This document shows positions 40,101 through 49,656 of a DNA stretch of 64,000 bases, one piece after another. The number at the start of each line of letters is the position of its first letter. Position 1 is the first letter of the stretch. The stretch spans positions 1 to 64,000 of the forward strand of contig JAJQEI010000006.1 in NCBI GenBank assembly GCA_021201755.1, read 5' to 3'. The position numbers and the translations under genes were made by a program. Under the pieces are notes generated by a model. It was not told the origin of the DNA, ran no database searches, and saw only the letters and a list, made by a program, of their open reading frames with translations. This DNA is from Ruminococcus sp. (lineage in GTDB: Bacteria; Bacillota; Clostridia; Oscillospirales; Ruminococcaceae).

Positions 40101-41741
40101 TCACTGTGCGTTGTCGGCATGGGTAAATGCTGCCAATTCGTGGAGCTTTTTAAGTGCATTGCCGTTGTCAATTTGTTGTGCAGCTAAGTCAATTCCAGCT
40201 TGAATGTTATCTGTCATACCATAGGTATATAGTGCGCATCCTGCGTTTAACAATACGATATTGCGCTTTGTCCCTTGAATAGAACCATCGAGAATGCCAA
40301 GCGTGATTGCGGCGTTTTCTTCCGCTGTACCGCCGACAATTTCTTTTTTATTGCCACGAGGCAAACCAAAATCCTCTGGCTTGATTTCGTATTCACGAAT
40401 TATGCCGTTCCGAAGTTCTACTACAGAAGTACTATCGGAGATAGAAACTTCATCTAATCGATCGTTGCCATAGACAACCATCGCACCCTTTAATCCCAGT
40501 GCCTGGAACACTTTTGCCATTTTTGGTAGAATTGCTTTTTCGTATACGCCGGTGACAATATAGTCTGCACAAGCCGGATTGGTCAGTGGGCCTAAAATGT
40601 TGAATACGGTACGAATCCCCATTTCTTTTCGAGCTGGTCCGACGAAACGCATAGAGCCGTGAAAACTCTGTGCAAATAAGAATGAGATGCCGATTTTTTC
40701 AATAGACGCTTTTGCCTGTTCTGGCGTGGATTGTACTTTTACGCCCAATTTCTCCAGTACATCTGCTGCACCGCTTTTACTAGAAACACTGCGGTTGCCG
40801 TGTTTTGCCACTGGTGCGCCGGCAGCAGCAATGATAAACGATGCAGTTGTAGAAATATTGAACGAGTTTGCCAAATCGCCGCCGGTTCCCACGATATCGA
40901 TGGTATTTTCACAGCCCTCAATGTGGTTTGCTTTTTCACGCATACCCTTTGCAAATCCAGTAATTTCTTCTGTGGTTTCGCCCTTTATGCGCATCGCAGT
41001 TAAAAGTGATGCAATTTGCGCATTGGTTGCGTTGCCACTCATGATAACGTCCATTGCACCAGCGGCTTCCGTTTCGGTCATATTGTTTCCGTCTACAACT
41101 TTTGCAATATATTGACAAAGTGCGGTTTTAGGTGCTTCTGCCTTTGCAGCCGGAACTGGAACTTGTACCCCTGGAACTAGATTTAAGAAGTTCGCCAGCA
41201 TCCGCTTGCCTTCTGGTGTCAGCATGGATTCTGGATGGAACTGTAAGCCATAAATGGGGAATTCTTTATGTGCCAGTGCCATAATTTGTCCATCCTCGTC
41301 ATGTGCTGTCACTTTTAGAACTTCAGGAAAATCAGAAGCTTGCGCAATCAACGAGTGATAACGTCCACCCTCGATGGTTTGTGATAAACCTGCAAAAATC
41401 GGGCAAGACAAATCTAATGTAATCTTACTGGACTTTCCGTGCATTAACGTTTCAGCCTGAACAATTGTGCCACCGAATGCTTCACAGATAGACTGATGAC
41501 CCAGACAAACGCCCAGCATCGGCAGCTTGCCACTGAAATGATGAATGGCTTCGAGCGTAATGCCGGCGTCCTTGGGGTAGCCTGGACCAGGGGAGAAAAT
41601 CAGTGCTTGTGGCTGCATTGTTTCGATATCTGAAATGGTGATTTCATCGTCTCGTACCACTTGGATATCCTTGTAAAGCTCTCCAATATATTGGTAGAGA
41701 TTGTACGTAAAAGAATCGTAATTGTCAATAAGTAAAATCAT
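40101..41741 (-). CDS. trpGD: Anthranilate synthase glutaminase fused to anthranilate phosphoribosyltransferase
   Basis: A 546-residue bifunctional protein. Residues 1-~190 are the TrpG class I glutaminase with Cys in LGVCLGHQ and His-Glu in GLQFHPES. A short Ala/Pro linker (~195-210) leads to TrpD (~213-546) with the diphosphate site DIVGTGGD, NISTTASFIIAAAG and KHGNRSVSSKSGAAD. Such fusions occur in enteric bacteria and some Firmicutes. It starts four bases after the trpE stop. Confidence 0.96.
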   Translation of the reverse strand: MILLIDNYDSFTYNLYQYIGELYKDIQVVRDDEITISDIETMQPQALIFSPGPGYPKDAGITLEAIHHFSGKLPMLGVCLGHQSICEAFGGTIVQAETLMHGKSSKITLDLSCPIFAGLSQTIEGGRYHSLIAQASDFPEVLKVTAHDEDGQIMALAHKEFPIYGLQFHPESMLTPEGKRMLANFLNLVPGVQVPVPAAKAEAPKTALCQYIAKVVDGNNMTETEAAGAMDVIMSGNATNAQIASLLTAMRIKGETTEEITGFAKGMREKANHIEGCENTIDIVGTGGDLANSFNISTTASFIIAAAGAPVAKHGNRSVSSKSGAADVLEKLGVKVQSTPEQAKASIEKIGISFLFAQSFHGSMRFVGPARKEMGIRTVFNILGPLTNPACADYIVTGVYEKAILPKMAKVFQALGLKGAMVVYGNDRLDEVSISDSTSVVELRNGIIREYEIKPEDFGLPRGNKKEIVGGTAEENAAITLGILDGSIQGTKRNIVLLNAGCALYTYGMTDNIQAGIDLAAQQIDNGNALKKLHELAAFTHADNAQ

Positions 41742-41745
41742 ATGC

Positions 41746-43206
41746 TTATGCCTCCTGAATGGCGTTGATAACTGCCAGTGCTTTGTTTACGGTTTCATAA
41801 TATTCGTTTTCGGGAACAGAGTCAGCAACAATGCCCGCTCCTGCCTGTACATAGGCTTTTTCATTTGTAAAAAGTACAGTGCGAATGGCAATACAGGTAT
41901 TCATGTTTCCATCAAATCCGAGGTAGCCAACGGTACCGCCGTAAAGACCACGTTTTTTATTTTCGAACTGATCGATAAGCTCCATAGCACGTACTTTTGG
42001 TGCACCAGAAAGTGTTCCAGCCGGTAGAATTGCCATCAACGCATCTAGTGCCGTTTGATTTTCTCGAAGTTTGCCTTGCACATCAGAAACCAAGTGCATG
42101 ACCTTTGAAGCACGTTCGGTAATCTTGTACCGTGTCACTTCTACAGAGCCAAACTCTGAAACTTTACCCACATCGTTTCTGCCTAAGTCCACCAACATGG
42201 TGTGTTCTGCTCGTTCTTTTGGGTCAGCACAGAGAGCTTTTTCATTTTCCAAATCTTCCGCTTGTGTCCGCCCACGAGGTTTTGTTCCAGCAATGGGACG
42301 ATTGTAGACTATGCCATCTTCTACCTTTGCCAACATTTCCGGTGAAGCACCTGCTACGTCATAGTCCGGCGTGTGGAAGTAGTAGAGATATGGGGAAGGA
42401 TTGGTCGCACGCAGACGGCGATATACTGCAAAGCTATCTGGTGGATTGGAAATTTCAAAACGCTGCGAAAGGACAATTTGGAAAATATCCCCACCACGAA
42501 TGTACTGTTTGGCATCCGTCACCATTTGTTCAAATTCCTCTTTTTTCATGTTAGAATGAACGACAGGGGATGTGCTGTGGGATGGTTGTTGTGGCAATGG
42601 AGTACCGGCTAGAATTTTTTGTACGATTTCCTCTGCACGCCACCTTGCGGCAGCATACTGTGCATTCAAATCTCCGTCACGATGAAGATTTAAAATAACA
42701 ATGCCGTTGCTGTTTAGGTGATCATATGCAACCAATTCATCATATAAGAACAGATGAATATCTGGCATATGAATATCGTCCACCGGAATATGGGTTAATT
42801 TGTGTTCCATATAGCGTACTGTATCATAGCCGAAATACCCCATTAATCCGCCGGTAAAACGGAGTGTTGAATTAAGTACTGGTGCTTGAAATGTGGCCAT
42901 GTGTTCTTTGAGAAACAGAATCGGTTGATCCACTTGTAGAGTTTCGGTCTTGTTACCAGCACGAATTTCGGCAGTGTTACCGGTGATACGGATTTCTTGT
43001 TTTGGAGAAAAGCCAATGTAAGAATATCGATCCCACTGCTCCGCATTGGAAACACTTTCTAAGATGAACGAGTTTTTGTGATCCTTGGATAATGTTTGGT
43101 AAATGTTAATGGGAGTTTGATTGTCAGCCGAAAACGTGTATAGTACGGGAATTGTATTGTACGTTTTGGCAAATTCTTTTACCTCTTCTAAAGATGGTGT
43201 AAGCAT
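41746..43206 (-). CDS. trpE: Anthranilate synthase component I
   Basis: It converts chorismate with ammonia from TrpG to anthranilate. 486 residues. The N-terminal tryptophan-binding motif reads ILES (in FILESVSNAEQW), normally LLES, indicating feedback control. The chorismate-binding core has RPIAGTKPRGRT, DLGRNDVGKV, GTLSGAPKVRAMELI and GAGIVADSVPENEYYE. AAGGAGGG precedes the start. First gene of the operon, behind a T-box. Confidence 0.97.
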   Translation of the reverse strand: MLTPSLEEVKEFAKTYNTIPVLYTFSADNQTPINIYQTLSKDHKNSFILESVSNAEQWDRYSYIGFSPKQEIRITGNTAEIRAGNKTETLQVDQPILFLKEHMATFQAPVLNSTLRFTGGLMGYFGYDTVRYMEHKLTHIPVDDIHMPDIHLFLYDELVAYDHLNSNGIVILNLHRDGDLNAQYAAARWRAEEIVQKILAGTPLPQQPSHSTSPVVHSNMKKEEFEQMVTDAKQYIRGGDIFQIVLSQRFEISNPPDSFAVYRRLRATNPSPYLYYFHTPDYDVAGASPEMLAKVEDGIVYNRPIAGTKPRGRTQAEDLENEKALCADPKERAEHTMLVDLGRNDVGKVSEFGSVEVTRYKITERASKVMHLVSDVQGKLRENQTALDALMAILPAGTLSGAPKVRAMELIDQFENKKRGLYGGTVGYLGFDGNMNTCIAIRTVLFTNEKAYVQAGAGIVADSVPENEYYETVNKALAVINAIQEA

Positions 43207-43245
43207 AAAATGATGCCCTCCTTACTTTATTGGGACTGCAGAAAA

Positions 43246-43552
43246 TAAAAAAGCCTGCCATCCCACTATATGGGACGCCAGACAAAAAGCTCAGCGTGTT
43301 GCCACCCAATTTCAGAAGCCAAAAAAACAGCTTCCCTCATTACAGATACGCCGACTAAAAATTGTCAGAAATATCTTCTTCCGATAACGCAGAAAATACG
43401 GCGATGACTACTGAGGAAAAACCCGTTCACCATGCTTCTCACAAACCCATTCTCCCACAGCGTACTTATCGGGATTACACCGCCCCCGACTCTCTGAAAA
43501 GTCGTTTTTATGGGATACTTCCGTTTGATCAGCGAATTTAAAATCATATTAA
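43246..43552 (-). ncRNA. Tryptophan T-box leader of the trp operon
   Basis: On the minus strand the conserved T-box core GGGTGGCAACACGC lies at 43307-43294. It is followed by a terminator hairpin (CTGGCGTCCCA paired with TGGGATGGCAGGC and a T run at 43282-43246). A stem I begins with AGAGA near 43495. A TGG (43432-43430) in GCATGGTGAAC sits where the specifier is expected, matching uncharged tRNA-Trp. Binding of uncharged tRNA would favour the antiterminator and transcription of trpE onward. The specifier reading is an inference. Confidence 0.85.
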
Positions 43553-43556
43553 ATTT

Positions 43557-43585
43557 AGTATACTCTTATTTAGAAAAAAAGTCAA
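43557..43585 (-). promoter_or_regulatory. trp operon promoter
   Basis: On the minus strand TTGACT (43585-43580) and TATACT (43562-43557) with a 17-base spacer. Confidence 0.8.
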
Positions 43586-43655
43586 GTGGATTTTCTCATT
43601 TTCGTTATTTTGCAATAAATCCATCAATTTTTTTATGGCATATTGTATAAAGCAT

Positions 43656-43688
43656 AAAAAAGAACCAACTATTTTACTATATAGTTGG
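43656..43688 (-). terminator. Terminator of the ABC-type IV membrane gene
   Basis: CCAACTAT pairs with ATAGTTGG, followed on the minus strand by TTCTTTTTT. Confidence 0.85.
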
Positions 43689-43698
43689 GAAAATTAAC

Positions 43699-44289
43699 CT
43701 ATTCAAAATATTTAATCAAAGTCTCTCGAACACGCTTTGTAATTTCACTTGTGTGATCTTCTTCGCTATTCGGTAACGATAGCCTATGTATAATTTTTAC
43801 TGATATAATGAAATCGATTATGAAAATAAAAGTTATTAACATCAAAACCTTATTGGAAATATTTGTGGGAATAGAATGATAAATTTTTAAGAAAAACGGG
43901 TTCATACGGAATAATGCAAATGTACCCAAAACACCAAATGGGATCATTGTTTCTAAACAAATTCGTCCCTTGATGTTGAATTTCATATCGTGATAGTCCC
44001 ACCAACGAGTATGAAAAATATGTTCCATCAAGACACTGACAAGATACTCCAAAACGCTGCAAAAGAAAATAATGGAAAAGAAACTGATTCAATACCCATA
44101 TGGACTACTCTGAAATAAAGCCGTGATTCCCACGAGTCCGATGCCGTAAATTGGACAATACGGACCCATTAAAAATCCTCGATTTGTTAAATGATGTTCC
44201 CGAATTTCCATATAGATTGTTTCCATTGCCAAGCCGAGATTAGAGTACATGAAAAAGAGCATGACAAACTCAGATAATGATTGAACCAT
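43699..44289 (-). pseudogene. Putative ABC-transporter type IV membrane protein, one stop
   Basis: The start at 44289 has AGGAGG. The ~195-residue frame has several hydrophobic helices and the family marks NRGFLMGPYCPIYGIG and HTRWWDYHDMKFNIKGRICL (PF06541, DUF1113-like). A TGA at 44091-44089, after SSPYGY, replaces what is probably a Trp codon; the frame is otherwise intact. The role of the family is unknown; it sits in the membrane. Confidence 0.75.
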
Positions 44290-44337
44290 TATTCATTCAG
44301 ACCTCCTATATAAACAAAATTTTCTAATTGACAGTAT

Positions 44338-44796
44338 TCATCTCATCGTTGTTTCAATTGCAGAGCAATATTTATCGGCTACGCAGACAACAACCACTTC
44401 TTTGGAACGTGGCAAGAATCGTAGTGTCAGTAGCCACATATGTGTTCGAATAATATGCTGTACTTCTGGATTGATTTGGAAATAAAATGTAGCATTTTGA
44501 CTAGCAATATGCGGATGTGCAAATCCATGCAAGATACCTTTTGGAGGCTGGGTATGCCAATCATAAAGATAAAAATCATGCAGAAACGCACCAACCACCA
44601 AATTTTCATAATTCAAGTGAAGGTGAAGAGAAGCAGCTATTGCATAGCTAACTCATGTGACGGAAAGGCAGTGCTGCAGCGTTGATGTTGTGCCATGTTG
44701 TAAATAAGTGTCCATAGAAAGAGCAATAGGAGATGTGAGAAAGGGTTCTAAGTATTTTTCGATTTCCTGCGCATGAGATTGCGTTTGTAAATCCAT
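44338..44796 (-). pseudogene. HD-domain phosphohydrolase, one stop
   Basis: The start at 44796 gives MDLQTQSHAQEIEKYLEP, a TGA (44655-44653) follows HCLSVT, then VSYAIAASLHL, the HD motif in AFLHDFYLYDWH, HGFAHPHIASQNA and VVCVADKYCSAIET. The His-Asp residues that bind metal are present. It looks like a small predicted HD hydrolase common in Clostridia, with CGA or TGG changed to TGA. Its substrate is unknown. Confidence 0.75.
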
Positions 44797-44861
44797 AAAA
44801 AGCCTTCTTTCCGCCCGATTTATTTGGAATAAGTTAGTGTGTACTCGTTGGTGTTGCTTTG

Positions 44862-46520
44862 TTATTTTACACGTATATAATAGGTTTCGCCTGCTTCCAA
44901 ATCAATACTAATACCACTGCCGTTCGTCATATAATCATCGTAATCGAGCAATTCCCAAGAGTCGTTATAAATGTATAGTATAAATTCTGCATTATTTGCA
45001 ATATTAGAAAATTCAAAATGATATAAGCCATCCTGTGTCAGTGTCAAAGCATAGTCATTAGACTGCTCAGTATATTGTGTACTATCGGAAACGCCGGAAT
45101 AGTCAGAAATATCAGCAATCTCTTTTTTGTTTCCAACATTTAATACGTAAGTACCTTTATTGCTTTGTTGCTTTATTCTAATGTAGTATAATTCTCCTGC
45201 TTTCAAGCTAATACTAATGCCACTACCGTTAGTCATGTAATCATTGTCATCAAGCAATTCCCAAGAAGCATTATAAATATAAAGTTTGAATTCCGCATTA
45301 TTTGTAATGTTAGAAAATTCAAATCGGTGCAATCCATCTTGATTTGGTGTGAATGTATAGTCATTTTCCTGATCTGTATACTCTGTGCTATCTTCGATTT
45401 CAGTGTATTCAGTGATATCAACAGTTGGTTTTTTACAGCCCACATTCAATGTAAACGAACCGGTACCACCTTGTTGCTGTACTATAAAATTGTAAGTTTC
45501 TCCTGCGTCTAAGTTAATGCTAATACCGCTACCGTCTTTCATATAATCGTTGCTTGCCAATTGTTCCATGGAAGAATTGTAAATATAAAGTCGAAATTCC
45601 GCACCATTTGTCACATCTGAAAATTCAAACCGATAAAGTCTATCTCTTGCCGGTGTGAAAGTGTAGGCGAGTTCTTGGTCTTCCGTAGAAATTGTACCTT
45701 CTACCGATTCGATTTCACCTCGGCTGATTTCTTTGGCATTGGATTCGATGCTGGCAATTTCTAAAATATTAGAAGCAACCGATTCTGTCTCTGTTGTCTC
45801 TGGCGTCTCCAGTGAAGCTTCAAGGCTTGTTGTCGTTTCTTCTGTAACAGAGCTGTCGTCGGGTTCTAAAATGACGTCTGGAGAATCCAAAATAGAGTAT
45901 CCGCTGCCGTATTGATAACCCACAGTGATATCGTCTGTAGAAGTATAGGAAAGCATAGAAACCATACCTTCGTCTGCTGTCACATAGTTAACCGTGCCAT
46001 CTGTTTCTGAGAGCGATATGATTTCATCAAAGAAGCCATCCGGTTCTCCTCCTACTGTAAAAGTAAATGCTTCAAACGTGACATCGTTACCACCATCGAA
46101 TGCATGATAGGTCGAGCCATCAGCATATGCGCTGGACAAAATGGTTTGCGCTGCCGTAACGCAAGAAGCAGCTTCCTCTTTTGCAGTGGTCTCCAAATCT
46201 TCTTCATTGATGCTGACACCTCTATCAGAGTCTCCGCCATTGAGCCAGTCGCTGATTTGGTCACGGAATAGATAAGCACTGCCGCCTACAGCTGCAACCA
46301 AAAGAACCAATATAATTACAATAATGATACCTACATGGTGTTTCTTTTTTGGCGGAACTTCTTGCTGCTGAAATTGTTGCTGCCCATCATAATATTGATT
46401 ATATTGATTTTGATATTGCTCTTGCTGTGCATTGTGATATTGATTCTGCTGTTGTGCGTTGTAATACTGGTTTTGTTGTGTCATATTCGACAACACAGCC
46501 CCACATTTGTAACAAGTCAT
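44862..46520 (-). CDS. Membrane protein with CxxC motif and three PPC-like repeats
   Basis: MTCYKCGAVL is a half zinc ribbon. A Gln/Asn/Tyr-rich spacer, a transmembrane helix (VGIIIVIILVLLVAAVGGSA) and an acidic outer region follow. Three ~95-residue repeats come last (from ~272, ~366 and ~461), each with YTFTP-x2-DxL-x-RFEFS-x-[IV]-x-N-x-AEF-x-LYIYN and a DYM-x-GSGIS turn, resembling bacterial pre-peptidase C-terminal (PPC) domains. The third repeat ends at TAA (44864-44862) where repeats 1 and 2 have a Gln; the frame continues 13 more codons, so the tail is cut by one nonsense change. Function unknown. Confidence 0.7.
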   Translation of the reverse strand: MTCYKCGAVLSNMTQQNQYYNAQQQNQYHNAQQEQYQNQYNQYYDGQQQFQQQEVPPKKKHHVGIIIVIILVLLVAAVGGSAYLFRDQISDWLNGGDSDRGVSINEEDLETTAKEEAASCVTAAQTILSSAYADGSTYHAFDGGNDVTFEAFTFTVGGEPDGFFDEIISLSETDGTVNYVTADEGMVSMLSYTSTDDITVGYQYGSGYSILDSPDVILEPDDSSVTEETTTSLEASLETPETTETESVASNILEIASIESNAKEISRGEIESVEGTISTEDQELAYTFTPARDRLYRFEFSDVTNGAEFRLYIYNSSMEQLASNDYMKDGSGISINLDAGETYNFIVQQQGGTGSFTLNVGCKKPTVDITEYTEIEDSTEYTDQENDYTFTPNQDGLHRFEFSNITNNAEFKLYIYNASWELLDDNDYMTNGSGISISLKAGELYYIRIKQQSNKGTYVLNVGNKKEIADISDYSGVSDSTQYTEQSNDYALTLTQDGLYHFEFSNIANNAEFILYIYNDSWELLDYDDYMTNGSGISIDLEAGETYYIRVK

Positions 46521-46680
46521 AATGATTCCTCCGTATTTTTATCCCAAATAATCGATATATTGCTATATCAACGAATTTTCGTCTTAAATCGAACAAAAAT
46601 CACCTTTATACGTATATTATAGCGAGAATTTATTTGTCAATATATTTTTTGTTATCAATGAAAAAAATTCAAAAAAGTAC

Positions 46681-46709
46681 TTGACATTTGAGTAGAAACG
46701 GTATATAAT
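46681..46709 (+). promoter_or_regulatory. Promoter of the manganese riboswitch-mntP unit
   Basis: TTGACA (46681-46686) and TATAAT (46704-46709) with a 17-base spacer. Confidence 0.9.
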
Positions 46710-46721
46710 ACAAACGGAAAA

Positions 46722-46856
46722 AGTTGTGAGGGAGTAGCAGGCACAGTGCTGTGCAGTAGGTCAACACATTGATTGTAAATATGCAATCTGGTCTACTTGA
46801 AATTGCAAGACTCATGTATATCTTGTTTAAAGTAATACACGAGTCTTTTTTGTAAA
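46722..46856 (+). ncRNA. yybP-ykoY manganese riboswitch
   Basis: The sequence has the family marks GGGAGTAGC, then GGTCAACA followed by TTGAT, then TGCAAGACT. The last strand forms a terminator (AAGACTC at 46807-46813 with GAGTCTT at 46841-46847 and a T run). In the known family, Mn2+ binding stabilises the aptamer and prevents the terminator. The gene downstream is a manganese exporter, which fits. Confidence 0.88.
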
Positions 46857-46864
46857 ATCAATTA

Positions 46865-46905
46865 AAAATTCGGGTATTACTAAGGATAATACTCGAATTT
46901 TTTCT
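46865..46905 (+). terminator. Second hairpin between riboswitch and mntP
   Basis: AAATTCGGGTATTA pairs with TAATACTCGAATTT, followed by T residues. It is a second intrinsic terminator after the riboswitch's own, still upstream of the mntP start. Confidence 0.75.
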
Positions 46906-46934
46906 AATTTTTGAAGTGGAAAGGAGGGTGAAAA

Positions 46935-47522
46935 ATGGAATGGAATCTCATGTTTTTCTTTAATAGTATATTGCTTGGAGTGGGATTGGCGATGGATGCT
47001 TTTTCTGTATCTATGGTGAATGGATTAAACGAGCCACAGATGCGTAAAAGAAAAATGTGTAGTATTGCGAGTGTTTTTGGGGGATTTCAAGCACTTATGC
47101 CAATGATTGGTTGGGTTTGTGTACATACTATATTACAATATTTTACTGCATTTGAAAAATGTATTCCTTGGATTGCACTAATTTTGTTGGCGTTTATTGG
47201 ATGTAAGATGCTCTTAGACGGAGTAAAAAAGAATGATACAGATGCAGAAAAAAGCGGCGTAGGCACAGTGGCGTTACTGGTACAGGGGGTAGCGACTTCA
47301 ATTGATGCACTATCTGTGGGGTTTACAATTGCATCTTATAATTGGTTAATGGCATTGATAGCGGCATTAATTATTGCGATTGTCACTTTTGTGATATGTA
47401 TGATAGGACTCGTCATCGGGAAAAAATTCGGCACAAAATTATCCAACAAAGCACAAATTTTAGGTGGCGTAATTCTAATTGTTATCGGACTAGAGATTTT
47501 TTTAACGGGGGTTTTTGGATAA
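46935..47522 (+). CDS. mntP: Manganese exporter MntP
   Basis: 195 residues with six hydrophobic helices, pumping Mn2+ out of the cell. Family marks are the two acidic helices GVGLAMDAFSVSMVNG and GVATSIDALSVGFT. AAAGGAGGG precedes the start. Control is by the manganese riboswitch upstream. Confidence 0.93.
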   Translation: MEWNLMFFFNSILLGVGLAMDAFSVSMVNGLNEPQMRKRKMCSIASVFGGFQALMPMIGWVCVHTILQYFTAFEKCIPWIALILLAFIGCKMLLDGVKKNDTDAEKSGVGTVALLVQGVATSIDALSVGFTIASYNWLMALIAALIIAIVTFVICMIGLVIGKKFGTKLSNKAQILGGVILIVIGLEIFLTGVFG

Positions 47523-47669
47523 AAAAGTGGTATATTGTCTAAATTTCACAAAAAGTTCACACAAAAACGTTTTTTATGCTATAATTAATAAAGAATTATT
47601 CTATTTTGATTTTGTTGAAATAGAAGATAATCTTTATAATTGGACGCATGATATAGGAGGAAAAAAATT

Positions 47670-48716
47670 ATGTATTGTGGGAAATGTGGATATTTGATGA
47701 AAAAAACGGATATGTTCTGTCCGTATTGCGGCATGAGCGTACAGACTACGAAAAAGGTGAGCAGAAGTGGAAATGCAGCTGCAATGCCGAAACCGAGAAA
47801 AAATGCGTATTGCGGGAGCTGTGGATACCCGATAAAAAATACGGATATGTTCTGCCCATATTGCGGTATGGGTGCGTAGCCTTCGATCAGTATGGGATAC
47901 GGTCGTGGTGTAGGTAGAATGGGAAATGCAGTTGTAATGTCGAAGCCGAAGAAAAAGTGGCTGGCTCCACTGATTGCAATTTTAATTGCGTGTGCAATTT
48001 TGTTTTCGATTATCGGAATCGTGCGGCGGATTTTTGGTTCGGGTGCAAATTCGCCGGAAGATGCGATCGAGGCGTATTACGAATTATTGGCGGATGGCGA
48101 CTTTGAGGGAATGGCAGATTTGATTCCGAAAGAAAAACAAGAGATTTTGTTGGAAGCATTTGTCGATATGTATGGAAGTGAAGATGCTCCCGATGACATT
48201 GACGAAGCATTTAAGGAATACGGCGAATGGCTTGAAAATCATACGGACAATGTAGAAGATGATAGGTATTATGATAATTCCGCAAGCTATTGGGAATGGG
48301 AAAGCTATTGGGAAGACTTAAGTTATTACTATTATGATTATGGTGATTCCGTATGGAAAGATCTGGTTCCTGGATTAGACGACTATGAAATATATAAATG
48401 TGGCAGCGTCAGCGTAAAAGTAAAGGATGAAGAAGAAGCAGATTTGGCAGATTTATTGGAAACAAACTGGGGATTTGATTATTCAAGCGAGAAAGCTCTT
48501 TTGAATGCCATTGAGGATAGCGGTAGTGTTGACGAAGCGGATAGTGACGACGTAATTGCACTTTTGGATTACGACAAGCTTGTGGAATGTAAAACAACGA
48601 TAGAGCCAAAATCTGGACATAATGTGACACAGGATGTATATGCTTATAAAGTAGACGGAAAATGGTATTGTGCAAATGTGTTATTGTATTTTTGTGATTA
48701 TGTATTAGAAGCTTAA
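47670..48716 (+). pseudogene. Double zinc-ribbon membrane protein, split by TAG
   Basis: The first part (47670-47879) has two zinc ribbons, MYCGKCGY...CPYCG and YCGSCGY...CPYCG. After a TAG at 47877-47879 the same frame continues with PSISMGYGRG, a transmembrane helix (WLAPLIAILIACAILFSIIG) and a ~220-residue outer acidic domain starting with SPEDAIEAYYELLADGDFEG, typical of lumenal DUF4878-like or NTF2-like helical domains. CAG to TAG would explain the break. The second part has a possible start at ATG 47892 without a good ribosome site. AGGAGG precedes 47670. Confidence 0.75.
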
Positions 48717-48850
48717 AGTGACTATGATATGGGAAGAAAGATTATTATCTATATCTTTATGCGGCAGTGGGAATGATAAGCATAAGGCATTTTATATAGG
48801 TAGTGCTTTTATAGCCGAAACACAGCTTTATTGGTGACCCACCCCTTATC

Positions 48851-48965
48851 AAGTAGATAGTGCAAAAAATAAAAATATTCGACGTTATAACAAAAAGCAG
48901 CCTGTACAATTTGTACAGACTGCTTTATTGTTGGCAATTGATAAGTCACTTTTGAAGTGAGGTGT
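48851..48965 (-). mobile_element. Solo right end of the IS150-like element
   Basis: AAGTAGATAGTGC...AAAAATATTC and the following ~70 bases match the reverse complement of 4703 to ~4630, including the hairpin AAGCAG-CTGTACAA/TTTGTACAG-CTGCTT (48894-48925). It can act as a terminator for the zinc-ribbon gene. No transposase remains. The remainder of 48717-49065 shows nothing else. Confidence 0.7.
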
Positions 48966-49065
48966 GAAGCGACTAACTTGCTGTGTTATTCGTATATTAT
49001 ATAGAATCATTTTTTCGAAGAATGCATAAAATACGCAATTTCTAATTTTCAGATTGTTTTCACAT

Positions 49066-49572
49066 TCAAGAGAGAGTATGGGGCGAATCTACCACAATAT
49101 CTCCGAACTGAAACGGTACGATACGCTGTAAATCTGCTGGTGCGACCTCCAACTGATGCCCAATTTTCCCAGCACTAAACAGAATCACTGCGAACGCTTT
49201 TGCTGTCTCGTGAATCACTGTGGGAAACAGCTTTTTCATACCTATCGGTGAACATCCACCATGTACATACCCTGTCAAAGGCAGCAGTTCTTTCGCTTTA
49301 CACATTCCGATTGCCTTTTCTCCCACTATATCCGCCGCCTTTTTCAAGTCCAACTCTTTGTCAACCGGTACAAGGAATACATAATGAGCACCGGATTTTC
49401 CAACCGTGACTAACGTCTTGAAAACTTGTTCTGGATTTTCTCCTAATGCTTTTGCCAATTCTACGCCGGTATGTTGCCCCGTTGCTTGTTCCCAGCTGTG
49501 ATGCACATAAGACACCTTTGCACGATCCAAAATACGCATAGCATTGGTCTTTTCCTTTTTCTCTTTCGACAT
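49066..49572 (-). CDS. ybaK: YbaK-family Cys-tRNA(Pro) deacylase
   Basis: A 168-residue editing protein that removes cysteine wrongly attached to tRNA-Pro. The marks are a ATGQHTGVELAKALG start, FKTLVTVGKSGAHYVFLVPVD with the catalytic Lys, and YVHGGCSPIGMKK with the GGxSP-like loop (here GGCSP). It has no partner gene nearby. Confidence 0.92.
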   Translation of the reverse strand: MSKEKKEKTNAMRILDRAKVSYVHHSWEQATGQHTGVELAKALGENPEQVFKTLVTVGKSGAHYVFLVPVDKELDLKKAADIVGEKAIGMCKAKELLPLTGYVHGGCSPIGMKKLFPTVIHETAKAFAVILFSAGKIGHQLEVAPADLQRIVPFQFGDIVVDSPHTLS

Positions 49573-49656
49573 ATTTCACTCTCCACACCAAAAGCGACGC
49601 CACACAAAATGCTATTTGTGTAGTGCCGCTACGATTATATCATTTTCGTGTATTTG

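Noticed and set aside
36705..43206. Many open frames on the plus strand opposite the trp operon
   Set aside because: They are antisense shadows of strongly conserved trp genes with no ribosome sites or family similarity.
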